A stretch of 64,000 nt of DNA from Planctopirus ephydatiae (GCF_007752345.1 NZ_CP036299.1:1999001-2063000), one strand, 5' to 3'; shown: positions 46,293 through 55,555, counted from the stretch's first letter. Numbers and translations are program-made. The notes: generated by a model from the letters alone, not told the origin.

Positions 46293-46676
46293 ATGAGCGG
46301 TCTTCACTGGCTTGAAATTCATGGCCTTTCGGTGATTTCTCTGCTGGCGATCGTCGGCACGATACTGCTGCTTTATCGAGAAATTCAGACTCAACACGGA
46401 CATCGCCTGCTCTGGCATAGCTGCCGGGTGGCCGCTTATCTGATGGCGATGATTCTGCTGTTCATGACGCTGGCGGGCTTTATCTGGTGTGAATGGAAAC
46501 TGGGCGGTCTGGCGGTCAGTGATCCTGACGTGCGTAACGATTGGTTTTTGTGGTTGAATCGCTGGTCACTGCTCCTGTTTTTCACATACAACAGCGTACT
46601 GGTCCTGGCATTCAGCCGTTCTTCAGGCTGGAAACAATTATTCAACATCCGCAAATCACTCAGCAACGGTCAATAA
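46293..46676 (+). CDS. small membrane protein, three segments
   Basis: A 127-residue protein with three hydrophobic segments: HGLSVISLLAIVGTILLLY, VAAYLMAMILLFMTLAGFIW and RWSLLLFFTYNSVLVLAF. Between the second and third is a short polar loop (SDPDVRNDWFLWLN). No family recognised. AAAGG lies nine bases before the ATG. It sits between the intact antiporter and the broken MgtE gene on the same strand and could belong to their operon. Confidence 0.72.
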   Translation: MSGLHWLEIHGLSVISLLAIVGTILLLYREIQTQHGHRLLWHSCRVAAYLMAMILLFMTLAGFIWCEWKLGGLAVSDPDVRNDWFLWLNRWSLLLFFTYNSVLVLAFSRSSGWKQLFNIRKSLSNGQ

Positions 46677-46745
46677 ATTCCAGTACAGCATGACATCTCC
46701 AGGTCGCAAGGATTTCCTCATCTTTTTCCCAAGGAACCACGATTG

Positions 46746-47873
46746 ATGCCATCGCCAGAACATGCGCCGGAAGATCGCCCCGCTTCAAAAGAGTTAGCCA
46801 TCGAAGCGAGTGTTGGATCTGACCTGGAACATGTGGTGGCGACTTCTGTTCCTGTGATCGAACAAGAACCGATGGGTGTACCGGCACGTACACCGGTCAA
46901 TGTCCATGATGTGCTTGCCGATCCCGTCACAAAGCATCTTGTCTCGGCTTCACCAATTCTCAAAGCCGACGACACGGTGCAGCAGTCGCTGACAGCCTTG
47001 CGGGCATCGAATGATGTCGGGCGGATCGTTTACTTCTATGTCGTGGATGAAGACCACCGGTTGCTGGGCGTGGTTGCCAGCCGCCGGCTGCTGCTTTCAC
47101 CGCCAGAGACGATCATCCGCTCCATCATGTCTGCAACCGTCATTTCGATTCCCTCGACGGCCACTGTGCTCGAAGCCTGTGAATACTTTACTCGCTATAA
47201 ACTGCTGGCGTTCCCTGTTGTCGATGAAGATCAGAAGATTCTCGGTGCAGTTGACGTTGATCTCTACACCGCTGAAATCATGGAAATAGATCGTCGGCAA
47301 GACAGTGACGATCTATTTCAGTTGATCGGTGTGCATCTGACAGAAGCCTCGCAGCGCAACTCGCGGGCGGCATTTCTAGGCCGGTTCCCGTGGTAACTCT
47401 GCAATGTTCTGGGAGGGATGCTGGCTGCCTTTATTGCCGATGCCTACGACGACGTGGCGACTTTGGCAGTGGTGGCTCCGTTTATTGCTCTGGTCACTGC
47501 ACTGGCTGAAAGCGTCAGTATCCAGTCGGTGAGTCTGGCACTGCAGGCGCTTCATGGTCAACATCCCACCTGGGCGATCTTTTCCCGTAAAGCGGCTTTT
47601 GAAGTGATCGTAGGTGCTCTGCTGGGAATCAGTTGCGGATTCTCTGTGGGAGTCATTGCCTTCCTCTGGAAGGGAAGCTGGGCGGTTTCTGCCAGTCTGT
47701 TTCTGGGAATCGCCGTTGGGGTTACCGCTTCGGCACTGGTGGGCCTGAGTATTCCCTTCGTGCTTCGATTGATTCGACGCGATCCTCAGTTGGCCTCCGG
47801 CCCGATTGCACTTGCATTAAGCGACGTGGTGACGTTGCTCTTCTACTTCAATCTCGGTCGCTGGATTCTTTAA
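46746..47873 (+). pseudogene. mgtE: MgtE-like Mg2+ transporter gene interrupted by an in-frame TAA
   Basis: The gene would encode about 375 residues: an N-terminal disordered tail, two CBS domains (about 70-190; VSRRL-like VASRRLLLSPPETIIRSIM and LLAFPVVDEDQKILGAVD) and the five-segment MgtE membrane domain. The frame is broken by one TAA at 47394-47396. The text reads ...RNSRAAFLGRFPW-stop-LCNVLGGMLAAFIAD, exactly inside the conserved R-x-P-W-L-L-x-N junction, and both parts are in the same frame. A TTA-to-TAA change would explain it. The membrane part could be reinitiated at ATG 47418, but the GGGAGGG before it touches the codon. The MgtE N domain is absent. AAGGA precedes ATG 46746. Confidence 0.82.
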
Positions 47874-47894
47874 TTTCAAAGCCTCGCGAACGAT

Positions 47895-48768
47895 TTATGT
47901 TGCCGGTGAATCCTGTGGAGGTACCACGGGAGTTTCTGCCGAAACCTGGCTGGCGGTGGTTGACTGCTTGATATTGGAGAACTCTCGCTCAACCCGATCA
48001 CGCTCTCGATCGAGTTGGTCACCGGTTGCGCCGAGGTCTTTGAGTATTGATGTTGCCAATGCCAGACCAATGGCGGCTTCATCGACAAAAATTCTGGCGG
48101 CACCAAAATGCTCCAGTTCGGGAAGATTATGCAGAAAGCGTGTGCGCACGAAGGTCATGAATGCCGCAATGGTGGCACCCGCCAGATCGGCTTTGGCAGC
48201 AAGAACTGTGGACAGGACGACGAGGGCCACGACCGTGAACAGATCTTCGACGACCAGCCAGCCCATGGCGATGCGGCCGGTATTGGTATGAAGCTCACGG
48301 AAATCGGCCAGCACACGTGCCAGAACCACAGTACTGGCCACGCTGAGTGCCAGGCCAAAAATGATGGAAGGCACAAGCCCCCCAGCCGACAATCAGGCCT
48401 AATCCCGTACCGAGTAGAGCAGAAATGAGAATCTGTCCCAGCGTTCCGGGAAGTGCCACTTTACTAACGGCGAGCAGATCAGCCAGATGAAAGTGCAACC
48501 CGACACCGAACATGAGCAGAATCATTGCCACTTCGGCCGTTTGCTCAGCCGGTTTGGCGTTGGCGACAAATCCGGGAGTTGCAGGGCCGACACAAGTCCC
48601 GGCCAGCAGGTAGCCCACAAAGGGCGATAACCCAAGTCGGTTGGTGATGTAACCAAGCACCAGCGCTGCCGTCAGGCCGCCCGTGTGAGTGCGAATCAAA
48701 TCAAGATGATGCAACAGTTCGGATCCTGTTGTGAGAGGTCGAGTTGTCAGGCTTCTTGATTCAGCCAC
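47895..48768 (-). pseudogene. remnant of a YbaL/KefB-type antiporter (frameshift and internal deletion)
   Basis: The N-terminal part (from GTG 48768) matches CPA2 antiporters: LVLGYITNRLGLSPFVGYLLAGTCVGP, VAMILLMFGVGLHFHLADLL. Reading frame is lost at a six-C run (48378-48383; six G on the coding strand) and continues in another frame as GGLVPSIIFGLALSVAS...GRIAMGWLVVEDLF. The sequence then jumps straight to the end of a TrkA-N domain (VRTRFLHNLPELEHFGAARIFVDE), skipping roughly 300-350 residues of membrane and nucleotide-binding domain. This is a decayed gene rather than a compact functional variant. Confidence 0.85.
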
Positions 48769-48887
48769 TCACAGTTGTCGACTCTCTCAGCAGGCAGGTC
48801 AACGGCAGCGAAGTCGATTAGTCGATGAATTCAGGAAAGAGATGACATCTTCCTGGGGACACCTTCCATGAGCCCTACTCATACCAG

Positions 48888-50132
48888 TTAGATGATCGAC
48901 GACAGCAGCACGCGATGGACTTCATCGAGAGTGGTAATTCCTTCGCGAACTTTCTGCAGACCGGCTTTTTCGAGGGTGATCAACCCTTCGTCAATGGCGA
49001 TCTGGCGAAGTTGTGTCACAGGTGTTTCCGAAAGGATGGCATGTCGCAGGCGGGCATCGATGGGTAAGACTTCAAAGACCGCAGAACGTCCGGAATAGCC
49101 TGTCCCAAAATTGACGGGAGCAGGAACTCCACGAACCAGATCGACGGTATCAGCGAAATCGGGAGAAATGTCGAGATAGCGGCATTCTGCCTCGTCGGGA
49201 TGATAGATTTCTCGCGAATGCGTGCAGACTTTACGAACCAGTCGCTGGGAGACAATACAGTTCACTGCGTCGGCAATGAACATCGGAGGAATGCCGAATT
49301 CCCTCAGCACGTCAATCGTGGCGGCTGTATCATTGGCATGTAATGTCGAGAGGACGCGAACACCCGTAAGACCGGCACGGCAGGCAATATGAGCTGTTTC
49401 CGCATCACGAATTTCACCGACCATCACCACGTCGGGATCTTGCCTTAACACTCCACGCAAGGCATCGGCAAAGTTAAAGTTAATGCGAGGATCGATCTGA
49501 ATCTGATTGATCGATTCAATTCGCCGTTCGACAGGATCTTCCAGTGTGACGATACTGCGGTGAGGCGAGTTCAGTTGATCGAGCAACGCATAGGTTGTGG
49601 TACTTTTTCCACTACCGACCGGGCCAACACACAGGAGCAGACCATAGGGCTTTTTGAGTGCTCCATTGATCAATTGAAGCTGGTGGGCGTTTAAGCCAAG
49701 ATCTTCCACTTTGGTAAAAACGGTTTCGTCGGGCATCAACCGCAGCACGAGGCGTTCACCATGAATGGTGGGCCCGCTCCCCACACGAATATCACGCGAG
49801 GCTCTCAGCGTGGCGCCACTGATATGGCCGTCTTGCGAGAGGCGTTTTTCGGTAATGTTCATACCAGCCATCAGCTTGAGACGGCTGATAATCTGAGAAG
49901 TGATTTCACCTGGGAGTTCAATAATGTCGTGCAGGAGTCCATCGACACGCAGCCGAATTCTCAGGCCCGTGGGAGTTGGATCCAGATGAATATCTGTCGC
50001 GTTCAACTGAAAGCTGCGTTCGAGCAGCAGATCAACTAAAGGAGCGGGTCCCACCACGTCTACGAGTTCCCGTAGTTCCTGTTGAAGAGCTCGTTGACGA
50101 GAATCACCTGCGGTTTCCGTGACGACGGCCAT
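48888..50132 (-). CDS. GspE/PilB-type secretion ATPase
   Basis: A 414-residue ATPase of the type II secretion / type IV pilus family, powering pseudopilus or pilus assembly at the inner membrane. N-terminal region (about 30-130) contains [18 protein letters not shown] and [10 protein letters not shown]; Walker A is [15 protein letters not shown] near 176; the Asp box follows at [11 protein letters not shown]; Walker B is [19 protein letters not shown] and the His box [10 protein letters not shown]. The C-terminal zinc-binding Cys cluster of GspE is incomplete (only [16 protein letters not shown]). Shorter than classic GspE (about 500). AGGA lies nine bases upstream. No other secretion gene is adjacent. 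Confidence 0.93.
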   Translation of the reverse strand: MAVVTETAGDSRQRALQQELRELVDVVGPAPLVDLLLERSFQLNATDIHLDPTPTGLRIRLRVDGLLHDIIELPGEITSQIISRLKLMAGMNITEKRLSQDGHISGATLRASRDIRVGSGPTIHGERLVLRLMPDETVFTKVEDLGLNAHQLQLINGALKKPYGLLLCVGPVGSGKSTTTYALLDQLNSPHRSIVTLEDPVERRIESINQIQIDPRINFNFADALRGVLRQDPDVVMVGEIRDAETAHIACRAGLTGVRVLSTLHANDTAATIDVLREFGIPPMFIADAVNCIVSQRLVRKVCTHSREIYHPDEAECRYLDISPDFADTVDLVRGVPAPVNFGTGYSGRSAVFEVLPIDARLRHAILSETPVTQLRQIAIDEGLITLEKAGLQKVREGITTLDEVHRVLLSSII

Positions 50133-50307
50133 GGGAGAGTTTCCTGAGAGAAAGAAAGTCAGCAGACAATCTCTGTTTCAATAAGTGACGACGAACATCG
50201 CTAGAGTCGAAATTGTGTGTGGCAACAACCCAAGTCGTACCACCGGTCAAAGCTCTGACGGAGCAAGCCCGATCAGAGCTCTTGTGCATCGTGAAACTGC
50301 CAATGTC

Positions 50308-51264
50308 TTAAAGGTCTTTGAGCGAGGAGCGAGGAGTAATGGATCCTGCTGGTTCTGTTGCCGGCGTGGGAGCTGGAGATTTGGTTGCAGGCGATGCAAG
50401 TCCTGAATCAGCAGCATCTGTCGGTGCGGTCGCTTTGGGTGGTTCGTTTGTGGCATTCACGGCAGCCGATGGCTCTGTTGGAGCCGGTTGAATGTTGGGG
50501 AGTTCGTTCTTGGGAGGATTGACCTTAGGTTTTCCCACTTTGGCTGGAACCGGCGAAGCAGCCTGAGCGCCCGCAGTTGCCTCTTGACCCTCGGACTCCT
50601 TGCGGCGAAATTCGGCTTTGGGCTGTGGCAAAATGAAGGAGATCAAAACGAGTACAATCCCGGCTGAGACTCCACTCCCGGCAAACAACCGCAACGTGCC
50701 AAAGGTGGTCAACAATCCCCAGACGCCGGCAGCAAGTGCCATGACACCACCGGTAACCAACAAGATTCTCCCTGGTGCAATCGCATCCATCCCGTAAGCA
50801 ATGAGACCCAGAATTCCCACGACACAGGCCGCCAGCAGTGCATAGGCCGGGAGGGGGGAGGCATCACTCTGATCATTATCGAGGGTCGGTTGAATGTCTC
50901 GACGGCCGAGTGCGGCCTGAGCCTCCTGAGAGGTTTCGACAAGCTTCCAGACGCGGTCGAGCCCTGAAAGTGCCAGCACTTCCCGTACAGTACTGTTCGA
51001 TGTCGCTACGACCAGTGCTCCATCCTGAACTTTGACAGCCTTCCAGACGCGGATCACCAGAGCGACCTGAGAACTGCCAATGTAACTGAGCTGTGTGAGA
51101 TCGACGACAACCTGGGGTTTGGACAACTTTTGAACTTCTGAAACGGCTTCAAATCCAGCCTGCTCAATTTCGGACCACGGAGCTTCCGTGAGTCCCGGCA
51201 GCAGTCTGAGGATGAGTTGTCCATTCTCAAGCACGAGTTGATAACTGTTTGGCTTTGTCAGCAT
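50308..51264 (-). CDS. STAS-domain membrane protein with Pro/Ala-rich tail
   Basis: A 318-residue protein starting with a STAS domain (about 5-105; VVVDLTQLSYIGSSQVALVIRVWK, VREVLALSGLDRVWKLV), the fold of anti-anti-sigma factors such as SpoIIAA. The IGSS stretch holds a Ser at the usual phosphorylation position. Three hydrophobic segments follow (about 135-215: YALLAACVVGILGLIAYGM, ILLVTGGVMALAAGVWGLL, AGIVLVLISFIL), then a low-complexity Ala/Pro/Lys-rich C-terminal tail. A STAS domain tied to the membrane with such a tail is unusual. It lies 175 bases upstream of the GspE gene on the same strand and may share its operon. Confidence 0.84.
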   Translation of the reverse strand: MLTKPNSYQLVLENGQLILRLLPGLTEAPWSEIEQAGFEAVSEVQKLSKPQVVVDLTQLSYIGSSQVALVIRVWKAVKVQDGALVVATSNSTVREVLALSGLDRVWKLVETSQEAQAALGRRDIQPTLDNDQSDASPLPAYALLAACVVGILGLIAYGMDAIAPGRILLVTGGVMALAAGVWGLLTTFGTLRLFAGSGVSAGIVLVLISFILPQPKAEFRRKESEGQEATAGAQAASPVPAKVGKPKVNPPKNELPNIQPAPTEPSAAVNATNEPPKATAPTDAADSGLASPATKSPAPTPATEPAGSITPRSSLKDL

Positions 51265-51808
51265 GGCCCGCTTTCAGCAAACGACAGCATTAGGTGGTCG
51301 GTGAGTAAATTGTCAGTGAAGCAAACTTCAGTGAAACCAAGGCAGTTAAGATAACGATCTCAAGCCGCCTGGATGACTGAGTGGATGCGTGAGTTGCCAA
51401 TATCATGCTGCCAATTGCCCAACCGAACAATCGGAAGGATCGTCATTCACGGAAAAAACATAAGATGCTGCTGCTTATGAAGCTCTCTTGATGATGATTC
51501 TGACGCCTCAGCAAGCGATTCTGCGGTAAGTAGCCGCTGAAAGCCGAAAACCCAGATAAGACTTGAAGTCTTGCCCAATTCCTCGTTGACACCGATTTTT
51601 CTGCATTTCTATAGTAGAGAAGTTACACAAAGCTGGACGAAGTGTTCACACTGTTGTTCAGCAGGTGATGCAACGCATCGATACGACAAAGTTTGCCTTT
51701 TCCAAATGAGAACGAGTTTCAGGCTCGATCTGAAATCTGCCCATCGTTTGTTTTCATTAACTGACTCTATGGATTGCTGAGTAACAATTTCTGGGGATTT
51801 GCCGACGA
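51265..51808. other. 544-bp divergent intergenic region
   Basis: It separates the STAS/GspE genes (minus) from the coiled-coil operon (plus) and must carry both promoters. No gene or repeat is recognised. Confidence 0.45.
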
Positions 51809-52525
51809 ATGGCTCAGCTTGGACGAATACTGGTGGTGATCGTGGTGGCAGCCAGCCTGGGCTTTGCCGCTTTTGCGGCTTCGCTGGCTAATGGTGGTCG
51901 CAACTGGGTGGGTGACACCCAGAATTCTCCTTTGAATGACTATTTCGAGTTCAGTTCGCAGCCGGGTGAAAAGACGACTTACACCGCAACGCATCGATTG
52001 ACCAAGGAATCCGCTGGCTCAGGTGTGATTCTTTCCGAGGTGGTCAACTCGGCCAAACAGAAGTTGAATCAGGAACTGAGTGAAAAGCTGCAGAAAACTC
52101 AGGCCGAAATCGACGGACTGAAACCACGTATCCCACAGATTCAGGCGTTACGAAAAGACGATGAACAGGCTCTCGTGAGCCGTGAAGCTGAACTGCTCAA
52201 GAATCTCGATGCGGTGCGAGCGAAGATTCTCGCGGCGACTGAGGAAGCGGCTCGCCTAGGTGGCGAGATTGAAAAGGTTCGTGGTGAAGGTGAAGAGCGC
52301 AGGGCTGAGGTTTACCGGTTGAAAAATCAGCTCGAACTGATTCGCAATGACTTGTTTGCTGCCACGCAGCAGAAAAACGCACTGACGGATGAGCTGTTGC
52401 GTCTGGAACAGAATCTTGATCGATTGAAGCGGCGTCAGGCTCAGTTGAAACAGTTATTGGGTGAGCCTTACGAGGATCAGGTGCCTGCTGATGGGGCGCC
52501 GCTTTCATTGAAATCTGCAACGTAA
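51809..52525 (+). CDS. membrane-anchored coiled-coil protein 1
   Basis: A 238-residue protein with one N-terminal membrane anchor (RILVVIVVAASLGFAAFAAS, about 6-25), a short polar region (NWVGDTQNSPLNDYFEF) and a long coiled coil (about 85-225) with heptads such as LNQELSEKLQKTQAEIDGLKPR and LRLEQNLDRLKRRQAQLKQLL. Predicted to project into the periplasm. It shares its layout and anchor style with the next gene, 106 bases downstream, so the two probably arose from a common ancestor or act as partners. No named family; appears planctomycete-specific (inference). Confidence 0.82.
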   Translation: MAQLGRILVVIVVAASLGFAAFAASLANGGRNWVGDTQNSPLNDYFEFSSQPGEKTTYTATHRLTKESAGSGVILSEVVNSAKQKLNQELSEKLQKTQAEIDGLKPRIPQIQALRKDDEQALVSREAELLKNLDAVRAKILAATEEAARLGGEIEKVRGEGEERRAEVYRLKNQLELIRNDLFAATQQKNALTDELLRLEQNLDRLKRRQAQLKQLLGEPYEDQVPADGAPLSLKSAT

Positions 52526-52631
52526 TATTTATTTTGAACAAATCAGCATCGCGATTTGAATCACTGTAATCGCAGCTGAATTCTGACTTTGAATTTGAAG
52601 TAATCCTGGCTGAACGGACCTGAGGTTCGCT

Positions 52632-53480
52632 ATGACATTTGTTGGCAAAATTCTTGTTGTGCTGCATCTGGTGCTGGCCGTGGTCTTCATGGGCTTTGCA
52701 GGTGCCATTTATACAGCCCAGGTGAACTGGCGAACGGCGAAAGAAAACACCCAGAAGCAACTCGATGTTGCTAAGAAGGAACTGGTCGAGAAGTCGACAG
52801 CACTCACTCAGGCTGCCGATGCCGCCGCTAAGAAAGAAGCCGATCTGCAGCAGCAGGTGACTCAATTGACAGGCGAAAAAAATGCACTGACATTGCGGAA
52901 CACTTCTCTGGAAGCCGAAACGGCACGACAGAAAGCGTTTGCCAATTCGGAGCAGAAGATTGCCGCTCTCAGCACTTCGGAAGCTGAACAGCGTCTGCTC
53001 GAGGCACAGCTCCAGCGGGCCAGGAATATTGAACTGGAAAATTCCCGCAATCAGTTGATTACGGCAAACAACAAATTGAGCGACGAGATTTTCGGTGCCA
53101 AGGTCAAATTGGATGCACTGCTTGCTAAACACGAAGAATCATTGCGCGAAATCGCGACGATGAAGTCGTTCCTTGCATCCAAAGACCTTCCCACGGACAT
53201 CAAAAGTATGGTGGTTTCCACGACACCGCCACCACCTGTCACTGGCGTGGTGATGGATCTGCGCCCTGCACGCCCAGGAACCAGCGAGACTGTGGAAATC
53301 AGTCTCGGCAGCGATGACGGATTAACCAAAGGTCACGAACTGACGATCTATCGCAATGATCGATATCTGGGAAAAATCCGCTTGAACTTCATCACGCCTG
53401 ATCGCGCGGTCGGTGAAGTGGTCGAACGAACCAAGAACAGCACTATTCAACGAGGCGATAATGTCACCACGCGGCTCTAA
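52632..53480 (+). CDS. membrane-anchored coiled-coil protein 2 with C-terminal beta domain
   Basis: A 282-residue protein with an N-terminal anchor (ILVVLHLVLAVVFMGFAGAIY, about 7-27), a coiled coil (about 35-185) and a C-terminal beta-rich domain (about 200-282) with EISLGSDDGLTKGHELTIYR and GKIRLNFITPDRAVGEVVE. That order, anchor then coiled coil then small barrel containing G-x-D-D-G-L-x-x-G, recalls the cell-shape protein MreC, though the gene is not beside mreB. The Pro-rich joint TTPPPPVTG links the two parts. Probably an operon with the proteins on either side; function unknown. Confidence 0.84.
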   Translation: MTFVGKILVVLHLVLAVVFMGFAGAIYTAQVNWRTAKENTQKQLDVAKKELVEKSTALTQAADAAAKKEADLQQQVTQLTGEKNALTLRNTSLEAETARQKAFANSEQKIAALSTSEAEQRLLEAQLQRARNIELENSRNQLITANNKLSDEIFGAKVKLDALLAKHEESLREIATMKSFLASKDLPTDIKSMVVSTTPPPPVTGVVMDLRPARPGTSETVEISLGSDDGLTKGHELTIYRNDRYLGKIRLNFITPDRAVGEVVERTKNSTIQRGDNVTTRL

Positions 53481-53607
53481 CTCCAGTGATGCACCCAGCC
53501 CCGGGATCTATGATGCCCTGCTGTTTGTTTCGCTCTCGGCACTGATTGCCGGCATTATTTTCTTAGTGCTGGAATTGGGTGAATACGGCTGGAAAGTCGT
53601 GCCGTAA
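53461..53607 (+). CDS. 48-residue single-pass membrane peptide
   Basis: A small protein MSPRGSNSSDAPSPGIYDA followed by a hydrophobic segment LLFVSLSALIAGIIFLVLEL and GEYGWKVVP. Its ATG lies inside the end of the preceding gene (20-base overlap), with GAGG six bases upstream, indicating translational coupling. Too short for most gene finders; the overlap, ribosome site and clean membrane segment support it. It likely works with the coiled-coil proteins. Confidence 0.75.
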   Translation: MSPRGSNSSDAPSPGIYDALLFVSLSALIAGIIFLVLELGEYGWKVVP

Positions 53608-53770
53608 GACAATTGGAAAAAACTGCACGCAGCTTTGCTGCAAAGTGATCAGTCGTCAGTGAGCCAGTGCTTTGTGTCAAGACGCGTGCTGACGTATCAC
53701 GCGAAAGCAGTGGTCAGTGCATCCACTGAAACGTGTCTCAGCAATCGATTTGCAGTAAAAGTAGTTGACG

Positions 53771-53802
53771 CATACTTGCTGAGAGCCGCAAGCATGGCAC
53801 AT
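53771..53802. repeat. dispersed hairpin repeat, copy 4
   Basis: CATACTTGCTGAGAGCC followed by GCAAGCATGGCACAT. Left arm has one change (CATACTTGC). Lies between the convergent 48-residue gene and folE. Confidence 0.8.
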
Positions 53803-53829
53803 CGAGCGTGCCTGACACCGGGATCAGGG

Positions 53830-54573
53830 CTACACACTTCTTCGCTGCTGCATGAGTGACATCACTTCGGCCCGGCTGGCCTGGTTGGTCTTGAAGAGTC
53901 CACGCACAGCACTGGTGATCGTCAACGAGCCAGGTTTGCGAATGCCGCGAATGGTCATACAGGTGTGAGTTGCTTCCAGCACAACGATCACACCCTTGGG
54001 GTCGAGCACGCTTTGCATGAGATCGGCAATCTGCTGAGTCATGCGTTCCTGAACCTGTGGTTGATGAGAAATCTCATCCACAATGCGAGCGAGCTTACTT
54101 AAGCCCACAACTTTTCCCCGAGGCAGATAACCGATGTGAGCCACACCCATAAAGGGCAAGAGATGATGCTCACACATGCTGTTAAAGCTGATATCTTTAA
54201 CCAGCACGAGTTCGTCATACTGCTCGGGAAAAACGCGTTCGAGATGTCTGGCGGGATCACAGCGCAAGCCGGCTGTTAACTCGGCAAACATACGGGCCAC
54301 GCGGGCAGGGGTTTCCTGGAGACCTTCCCGATCAGGGTTTTCGCCTATTGCAGAGAGAATCTCACGGACAGCCCGCTGAATTCGAGGCAAATCAGGCTCT
54401 GCTCTCGTTTCGCGAGGCGAAGGTGGTAGAGCGGAAGAATGACAGCTGGTGAGGAGTTGGGTCTGGCTGCTATCCCCCAGAACATCAATTGCGGAGCCCG
54501 ACCCATGCGGCAGTGTGGCTTTACCATGAATGCAATCGCCGTCGTCATCAGAGTATTCATCGGCCATGATCAT
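53830..54573 (-). CDS. folE: GTP cyclohydrolase I
   Basis: A 247-residue GTP cyclohydrolase I (FolE1), making dihydroneopterin triphosphate, the first step of folate and pterin synthesis. Zinc ligands are seen in [10 protein letters not shown] and [11 protein letters not shown]; other marks are [18 protein letters not shown] and [12 protein letters not shown]. An N-terminal extension of about 60 residues, acidic then Ser-rich, precedes the conserved core. GAGGAG lies five bases before ATG 54573. It faces the coiled-coil operon tail to tail. Confidence 0.96.
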   Translation of the reverse strand: MIMADEYSDDDGDCIHGKATLPHGSGSAIDVLGDSSQTQLLTSCHSSALPPSPRETRAEPDLPRIQRAVREILSAIGENPDREGLQETPARVARMFAELTAGLRCDPARHLERVFPEQYDELVLVKDISFNSMCEHHLLPFMGVAHIGYLPRGKVVGLSKLARIVDEISHQPQVQERMTQQIADLMQSVLDPKGVIVVLEATHTCMTIRGIRKPGSLTITSAVRGLFKTNQASRAEVMSLMQQRRSV

Positions 54574-54969
54574 GGTATCTCCTCTGTGTGAATATCGCAG
54601 TGAGTCAAATCGGGGAGTGCATCAGAGAGCGAGAAGTCGGGGTCACTTGACCGAGGATGCCTGATGAGGATTCCATCAGAATGCCAAATATTCTCGTCGT
54701 AGTCACTTCGAATGGTAGGCGGATGAGGTCACCATTCAAGGATTTGCACGCGATTTTCTGTCAAGAAGACGAATATCCCTCACGCTGAATCGCAGGCGCA
54801 TGCGTTGCCCGGGAAATAACAGTACGGTGTTGGTGGCAAAGCCATGCTTGCCCAGAGCTGCAAGCATGGCACATTGCATTGAGTTTTTTCAGGTAATCAC
54901 CTCAAACAAGCTCGCAACATCGCCGGCATGTTCAATCTGATGAGATCCAAATATCTTTGGCGAGCAGCT
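54574..54969. other. 396-bp gene-free stretch upstream of folE
   Basis: It holds dispersed hairpin copy 5 and the folE promoter. No gene is recognised. Confidence 0.5.
54841..54873. repeat. dispersed hairpin repeat, copy 5
   Basis: GCCATGCTTGCCCAGAG followed by CTGCAAGCATGGCACA. Arms CCATGCTTGC and GCAAGCATGG pair perfectly. Confidence 0.85.
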
Positions 54970-55428
54970 TCAGCTTTTGGTGCTGTTAGCGCATTGGACA
55001 CAGAAGCCCTTGAGCAGAATCTCATTGACTTTGCCAATACGGGCCCAGCTCTCTTTGTCGAATTTGGGGAGTTCGCTGCCGTGCAGGCAGGTCACTTTCC
55101 CACAAGTGATACAGACAAAGTGCGGATGCTGATCTTTTTCGGGATTGTTGAGATCGTTCAGCTCAAACCGCCAGACATGGTCGCCCAGTTCGCTGCGAGT
55201 GACGAGCCCTGCATCCACCAGATCGGTCAGATTGCGGAAAACTGTCGCTTTGTCGAACCCCGTCGGTACGAGTTCTTCAGCGACTTCGGCATGAGTCACT
55301 GGAGCTGTGGCCTGCTGCAGTTGGCGAAGGACAGCAATACGAGCCGCTGTGGTGCGTAGTTTGGCTTTCCCCAAAACACGGCGAATTTCAGCAACCGAAC
55401 CGGCATCGGTTTCAGCTTCCTTCGACAT
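54970..55428 (-). CDS. Fur-family transcriptional regulator
   Basis: A 152-residue metal-dependent repressor of the Fur/PerR/Zur family. The winged-helix domain reads LRTTAARIAVLRQLQQATAPVTHAEVAEEL and FDKATVFRNLTDLVDAGLV; the hinge/regulatory part has HPHFVCITCGK, and a second Cys pair CVQC occurs near the C-terminus, forming a structural zinc site. Which metal or signal it senses is not clear; PerR or Zur are both possible. The frame opens at TTG 55467; ATG 55428 is favoured. It lies 127 bases downstream of the ExbB-like gene. Confidence 0.9.
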   Translation of the reverse strand: MSKEAETDAGSVAEIRRVLGKAKLRTTAARIAVLRQLQQATAPVTHAEVAEELVPTGFDKATVFRNLTDLVDAGLVTRSELGDHVWRFELNDLNNPEKDQHPHFVCITCGKVTCLHGSELPKFDKESWARIGKVNEILLKGFCVQCANSTKS

Positions 55429-55555
55429 ACCGAAAATTCCACTGGCGAAACGGCTGGAAATTGACAATTGCAGATTTAAACAACTATAGAACCTTGTATG
55501 GGTTTCCGCAACTTGTCATGCGTCGATCGGGCGACAGCTCGAGGAAATGCATCGC

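Noticed and set aside
47394-47396. Recoding to an unusual amino acid at the mgtE stop
   Set aside because: The codon is TAA, which is not used for selenocysteine or pyrrolysine, and no recoding structure is evident.
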